Shown here one piece after another: positions 60,200-64,000 of a stretch of DNA of 64,000 nt. Origin of the DNA: Schaalia sp. 19OD2882. GTDB taxonomy: Bacteria; Actinomycetota; Actinomycetes; Actinomycetales; Actinomycetaceae. A program made the position numbers and the translations under genes. The notes beneath the pieces were generated by a model that saw only the letters and a list, made by a program, of their open reading frames with translations, ran no database searches and was not told the origin of the DNA. The DNA is taken from NCBI RefSeq assembly GCF_018986735.1, contig NZ_CP065521.1:496001-560000 (forward strand). The letters run 5' to 3'. The stretch's first letter is position 1. Each line of letters starts with the position of its first letter.

Positions 60200-61633
60200 A
60201 TGACCAACATCCAGGCAAGCAAGGCCATCCGTCCTTTCGGATGGCGCGACAAGATCGGCTACATGTTCGGTGACTTCGGCAACGACTTCACCTTCATCCT
60301 CCAGATGATGTTCTTCATGGTGTTCTACACGGACATCATGGGCATCGAGGCCGCCCATGTCGGCCTCCTCTTCCTCGTGGCGCGCATCGTCGACGCCTTC
60401 ACCGACGTGGGCATGGGGCGCGTGGTGGACGTCCTCAAACCCAGTGGGGGCGGCCGTTTCCGCCCGTGGCTCCTGCGCATGTCCATCCCGGTGGCCCTGG
60501 CGGGCGCGTCGATGTTCATGCCCTTCATGGCGGAGGCCTCCTACGGGGTGCGCATCGCCTACATGTGCGTGACCTACCTGCTGTGGGGCTCGGTCTTCTA
60601 CACCTCGATCAACATCCCCTACGGCTCCATGGCCGCGGTGGTCACCGACGACCCGGGTCAGCGCGCTTCCCTGTCGGTGTTCCGCTCCCTCGGCGCAAAC
60701 CTGGCCTACCTCATCATCTCGGCGGTCCTGCCTCAGATCGTCATCGTCGACAACAGGATCGACCCGACGCGCATGGCCATTGCCGCGGTGGTCTGCGGCG
60801 TCCTGGCCGTCGTCTGCTACGTCCTGTGTTGGAGCAACGTCCAGGAACGCATCGAAGCCAAGGTCGCCGGACCTGCGGAGCGCATCGGATTCGTCCAGAT
60901 GCTGGGCACCTTGGGCAGGAACCGTGCGCTGATCTCGCTTGTGGCGGGTGCCATCGTCTTCCTGGTGGGCAGCCAGATCGCGGGCACGACCACCACCTAC
61001 CTGTGGAAGGACTACTTCCAGCGCGGTGACCTCATGTCGCTCGCCCAGATCATCTCGGTGGCTCCGGTGTTCATCCTGGCTCTCGTCGCCTCCTGGCTGG
61101 CGGCCAAGGTCGGCAAGAAGGAGACCATCGCGGTCACCTTGGCAATCGCCGCCGTGGTCGCGATCATCTGCTGGATCCTCAGGATCACCAACCCCTTCGT
61201 CTTCATCGCCGCCTTCTTCATCATCTCCATCGGCGTGGGCATGTACAACATCCTCGTGTGGGCGGTCATCACCGACGTCCTCGACGCCCAGGACGTGGCC
61301 ACCGGACAACGTGACGACGGCACGATCTACGCGATCTACTCCTGGTCGCGCAAACTTGGTCAGGCTTTGGCCGGCTACATCGTCGGCTGGGCGGTCAGCG
61401 CCGTCGGCTACAGCGCCGAGGCCGCCAAGGCGGGCCAGGCCCAGTCCCCCGAGGCCGTCTCAGGCATCTACATGTTGTTCTTGCTGATCCCGGGCATCCT
61501 GTACGCGATCACGGCAGTCATCATGTGGTTCTGGTTCCCCTTGGGCCGCAAGAAGGTCCTGGACAACGTCGAGATCCTCCGGGCCCGCAAAGAGGCCGCC
61601 GAGGCCCAGGCCCCCGCACCCGCCCAATCCTGA
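60200..61633 (+). CDS. GPH-family glucuronide/sugar carrier (MFS, UidB-like)
   Basis: The protein has 477 residues and about twelve membrane helices. The GPH signature is near the start: 'RDKIGYMFGDFGNDFTFILQ' and 'RIVDAFTDVGMGRVVDVLKP'. 'INIPYGSMAAVVTDDPGQRA' is the loop motif shared with UidB, MelB and XynP. 'VWAVITDVLDAQDVATGQRD' and 'AIYSWSRKLGQALAGYIVGW' mark the second half. It would import glucuronides by cation symport for the intracellular UidA. It is divergent from uidA, with 271 bases between the starts. A strong terminator follows. Confidence 0.88.
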   Translation: MTNIQASKAIRPFGWRDKIGYMFGDFGNDFTFILQMMFFMVFYTDIMGIEAAHVGLLFLVARIVDAFTDVGMGRVVDVLKPSGGGRFRPWLLRMSIPVALAGASMFMPFMAEASYGVRIAYMCVTYLLWGSVFYTSINIPYGSMAAVVTDDPGQRASLSVFRSLGANLAYLIISAVLPQIVIVDNRIDPTRMAIAAVVCGVLAVVCYVLCWSNVQERIEAKVAGPAERIGFVQMLGTLGRNRALISLVAGAIVFLVGSQIAGTTTTYLWKDYFQRGDLMSLAQIISVAPVFILALVASWLAAKVGKKETIAVTLAIAAVVAIICWILRITNPFVFIAAFFIISIGVGMYNILVWAVITDVLDAQDVATGQRDDGTIYAIYSWSRKLGQALAGYIVGWAVSAVGYSAEAAKAGQAQSPEAVSGIYMLFLLIPGILYAITAVIMWFWFPLGRKKVLDNVEILRARKEAAEAQAPAPAQS

Positions 61634-61755
61634 TCCGACACCCTTCATGTGCGCTCTGCCGCTCCTGCACGGGAGCTGACGCCCCTTGTGCCGGGAGCCG
61701 ACCCGGTGGGTGCCCGGATGGCTCGTTCCAGCGGCGGGGGACCGGGGTTCGCGAA

Positions 61756-61789
61756 GGCGGTGGCCGCTCCGGCAGGAGCGGCCACCGCC
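61756..61789. terminator. Bidirectional hairpin terminator
   Basis: A perfect 15-bp stem (61756-61770 with 61775-61789) around GGCA, followed on the plus strand by CCCATTT. It lies between the carrier gene (plus) and the convergent LacI gene (minus). Confidence 0.85.
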
Positions 61790-61861
61790 CCATTTGCCTT
61801 GGCCCACGTGTCGGGTGTGGGGGCCGCACATGAGACCGGCGGCGTGCCCGCGAACGGGCGC

Positions 61862-62881
61862 TCAGGTGTCGGCTCGGAGGCGCCGGGGAAGGCCGTGCAG
61901 GGTGGAGTCCCGCAGGACGAGGGTCGGCACCGGTTCGACGATCGAGGCCGGGTTCTGACCGCGCAGGCGGGCGAGGACGAGGCGACCTGCATCGGCGCTC
62001 AGGCGGCTTGCGCTGGTGGCGACCGCGGAGATCGCAGGCGTGGTCGCGCGGCACAGTGGCGAGTCCTGGCAGGAGAACAACAGGACGTCGGCGTGAGCGC
62101 TCCCATTGGTGGCCGCCAGTCCACCCAGGGTGAGGATCTCGTTGTCGAAGATCAAAGCGTCGACATCTTTTTCGAGCAGCGAAGAAGCGGCGCTGCGGCC
62201 CGCTGTTTCGGTGAAGTCCGTGCCCTCTGAGACGAACACCCGGACCTGTGGGTGCTCGTCGGCGTAGGCGTGCAGGGCTGCACAGCGCGAAACCGTGTGG
62301 ATGAAGCTTGCGTCCCCCGAGACGTAACCGATTCGGCGCGCCCCCTGCGCGACGAGGTGTTCGACAATGCTCCGGATCAGGGCATCGTCCGCGGTGATGA
62401 CGCTGGGCAGTCCCGGCGCGTCGAGACCGACGACGACTGCGGGCAGGTCAAGGTCCTTGACGAGGTCGAAGCGGGGATCCCCGACGACCGGTTCGACCAG
62501 GACCACACCGTCCACGCGTCCGGACGAACTCCACTCCCTGTACAACTGCATCTCCTCCTCCAGGCAGGAGGCGTGCCGCATGACCAGGTCCATGTTCGCG
62601 GTGGCAAGCTCGCTCTGCAGGCCGATGAGGAAGTGGAAGTAGAAGCCTTCCGAGGCGTAGGAGTCGTCGGGTCGGGTGATGACCAATCCGATGGCGTCAG
62701 CGCGGGCGCGGGACAGGGCCTGGGCGCGCGGACTGGGTGTCCAGCCGGCCTCGTGGGCGACCGTGAGGATCCGCTCGCGTGTCTCCTGGCCGACCCCTGG
62801 ACGCCCGTTGAGGGTGAAGGAGACCGCGGTGGGGGAGACCCCGGCCTTCTCGGCGATGTCCTTGATCGTGGTCTTCTTCAC
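61862..62881 (-). CDS. LacI-family regulator of the mannosidase locus
   Basis: The protein has 339 residues from a GTG at 62881 (AAAAGG upstream); the longer frame adds a Pro/His-rich non-LacI stretch. HTH 'TTIKDIAEKAGVSPTAVSFT' and hinge 'WTPSPRAQALSRARADAIGL' are standard. The sensor domain has 'VEPVVGDPRFDLVKDLDLPA' and 'DALIFDNEILTLGGLAATNG'. It is divergent from the alpha-mannosidase gene, and a LacI-type operator lies in the shared intergenic region. Confidence 0.9.
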   Translation of the reverse strand: MKKTTIKDIAEKAGVSPTAVSFTLNGRPGVGQETRERILTVAHEAGWTPSPRAQALSRARADAIGLVITRPDDSYASEGFYFHFLIGLQSELATANMDLVMRHASCLEEEMQLYREWSSSGRVDGVVLVEPVVGDPRFDLVKDLDLPAVVVGLDAPGLPSVITADDALIRSIVEHLVAQGARRIGYVSGDASFIHTVSRCAALHAYADEHPQVRVFVSEGTDFTETAGRSAASSLLEKDVDALIFDNEILTLGGLAATNGSAHADVLLFSCQDSPLCRATTPAISAVATSASRLSADAGRLVLARLRGQNPASIVEPVPTLVLRDSTLHGLPRRLRADT

Positions 62882-63049
62882 CGCAGGCCTTTTGTCGGTA
62901 GTGATGTGCTGAACGGTCGGGCGCCGAGGGCGCGCGTGTCGGTGTTCATGAGGTGATCTGTCGGGGTGCGCCGGGGGCGGGTGGAAGCGCCCGGGGTGCG
63001 TGCAACCGACACACACATGATAGTCGACAGGAGTTCTTCGGAAGCACTT

Positions 63050-63069
63050 GCGCTAAATCGGTTTAGTGC
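63050..63069. promoter_or_regulatory. LacI-type operator upstream of the alpha-mannosidase gene
   Basis: GCGCTAAA-TCGG-TTTAGTGC is a near-perfect palindrome with the CTAAA...TTTAG arms and central CG of LacI-family sites, 37 bases before the mannosidase ATG. It fits control by the divergent regulator. Confidence 0.7.
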
Positions 63070-63106
63070 CTACCCTTGGTGCAGAGCGTGAAAGGTCGAA
63101 GAAGAC

Positions 63107-64000
63107 ATGCATCACAACCGTTCAATCTTGCACAAGCGTGTCGAACGTACCCTGCGAGAAAAGCTCGCACCGGCCACGGTGAGTGTGATCGGCGCGTTGG
63201 ACGTGTCCGCTTGGCGCGTCCCCCTTGAAGCAGGCGTCATCGGCGAACCGATTCCCTACGCCCTCGTTCCCCTCGACGAATTCACCCCCATTGCCGTCGG
63301 CGACACCTGGGGAGCGCCTTGGCAGACCACGTGGATGCTCTTCACCGCGCAGATCCCCTCCAGTGAGCAGGTCGCCCTTGCCCCCGGCGACACCTTGGAG
63401 GCCCGCATCGACCTCGGGTGGCAGGACCACTCGCCGGGATTCCAATGTGAGGGACTGGTCCGCGACGAGGACGGACGCACCGTCAAAGCACTCAATCCGC
63501 GCAACACGTGGGTTCCTCTACCTGCACCCGCCGAGGATGAAACGCCCTTCCGATTCACCGTGGAAGCAGCTGCCAATCCGCTTCTGCTCGACGTTCCTCC
63601 ATTCCAGGTCACCTACCAGGGGCACAAGACCACGGCGACCTCCAAAGAGGCCTACGCCCTGACTCGGGCCGACCTGGTGGTCCGCCACGCGGAAGTCGAC
63701 GCCCTGTTCTGGGACATGACTGTCCTGAGCGAATTGATCGCCGTCCAAGAAGACCTGGACGCGCGCGGATGGCAGATCCTCCTCGCCCTGTCCCACGCCA
63801 TCGACGTCCTCGACCTCCAGGACATCCCGAACACCGCGGCAGCAGCGCGCGCCGTCCTGGCGCCACTGCTGGCCGAACCTGCATCCCCCTCGGCCCACCA
63901 CCTGTCGGCAGTGGGACATGCACACATCGACTCCGGATGGCTGTGGCCCCTGCGTGAAACCAGACGCAAGGTCAACCGCACCCTGGCCAACGTCGTCCGT
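63107..64000 (+). CDS. Alpha-mannosidase (GH38), 3' end outside window
   Basis: The frame is open from the ATG at 63107 to the window edge (298 codons). The N-terminal part is the beta-sandwich that precedes the catalytic domain in bacterial GH38 enzymes ('DTWGAPWQTTWMLFTAQIPS', 'IDLGWQDHSPGFQCEGLVRD', 'VVRHAEVDALFWDMTVLSEL'). The last residues enter the catalytic barrel: 'HLSAVGHAHIDSGWLWPLRE' has the H-x-D zinc ligands of the active site. It removes alpha-linked mannose, for example from host N-glycan fragments. No signal peptide is seen, so it should be cytoplasmic. Confidence 0.92.
   Translation, partial: MHHNRSILHKRVERTLREKLAPATVSVIGALDVSAWRVPLEAGVIGEPIPYALVPLDEFTPIAVGDTWGAPWQTTWMLFTAQIPSSEQVALAPGDTLEARIDLGWQDHSPGFQCEGLVRDEDGRTVKALNPRNTWVPLPAPAEDETPFRFTVEAAANPLLLDVPPFQVTYQGHKTTATSKEAYALTRADLVVRHAEVDALFWDMTVLSELIAVQEDLDARGWQILLALSHAIDVLDLQDIPNTAAAARAVLAPLLAEPASPSAHHLSAVGHAHIDSGWLWPLRETRRKVNRTLANVVR

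Noticed and set aside
1-64000. CRISPR arrays, rRNA genes or a prophage structural module.
   Set aside because: No regularly spaced repeat-spacer series, no rRNA-like sequence and no phage head, tail or lysis genes were seen by reading both strands.

Overview
The window is high-GC actinobacterial DNA. The galU / gephyrin-like glp / acetyltransferase / glpR(sepX) block with mscL and 5-formyltetrahydrofolate cyclo-ligase beside it is a typical actinobacterial core arrangement. GTG starts are frequent and operons are tightly overlapped. The sugar genes (fucose, glucuronides, alpha-mannosides) suggest a host-associated Actinomycetaceae-like organism that feeds on host glycans. The genus cannot be fixed from the sequence alone.

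Layout. (1) 1-9.6 kb is core: the end of a large helicase/nuclease, a SAF-domain protein, mscL, a lipoprotein with a frame-broken secreted partner, 5-FTHF cyclo-ligase, then galU-glp-rimJ-glpR and tRNA-Ala(CGC). (2) About 9.6-25 kb is an accessory island that starts at the tRNA 3' end. It holds a decayed serine recombinase, a BcgI-like restriction-modification system whose specificity gene is split at a (CA)9 tract, a mobilization operon (mobC-mobA-mobB-like), a broken primase/helicase and a broken excisionase, an intact IS3-family element beside IS3 and IS110 remnants, an unrecognised two-gene module with a four-helix membrane protein, and much decayed DNA. (3) 24.6-28.5 kb holds small genes: an ArsR-SRPBCC fusion, a lipoprotein, deoD and a YjbR-type protein. 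(4) 28.8-37.6 kb is an L-fucose operon: ABC importer, fucI, a kinase, a LacI regulator and fucU, preceded by a perfect 16-bp palindrome. (5) 37.6-41.8 kb has a response regulator followed by a sensor kinase and an ABC ATPase that have been fused by a deletion, then a permease and a lipoprotein. (6) 42.0-52.5 kb is a DeoR-controlled operon with a complete E2-E3-E1 2-oxoacid-dehydrogenase-type complex, a PHP hydrolase, an extended SDR and a 534-residue zinc dehydrogenase. No known pathway was recognised for it. (7) 52.5-61.6 kb is a glucuronide locus: uidA, larE, larB, lacI, uxaC and uxuB on the minus strand, divergent from a GPH-type carrier. (8) The window ends in a LacI regulator divergent from a GH38 alpha-mannosidase that runs off the edge.

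How the genes work together. The fucose, glucuronide and mannosidase loci fit salvage of sugars from mucins, glycosaminoglycans or glucuronidated host compounds. The glucuronide operon converts glucuronate to mannonate, but neither a mannonate dehydratase nor a LarA/LarC gene is in the window. The nickel-pincer genes larE and larB inside this operon suggest a nickel-dependent epimerase is part of the route. The E1/E2/E3-PHP-SDR-ADH operon is the best candidate here for an undescribed catabolic pathway. The split specificity gene is the best candidate for a phase-variable system.
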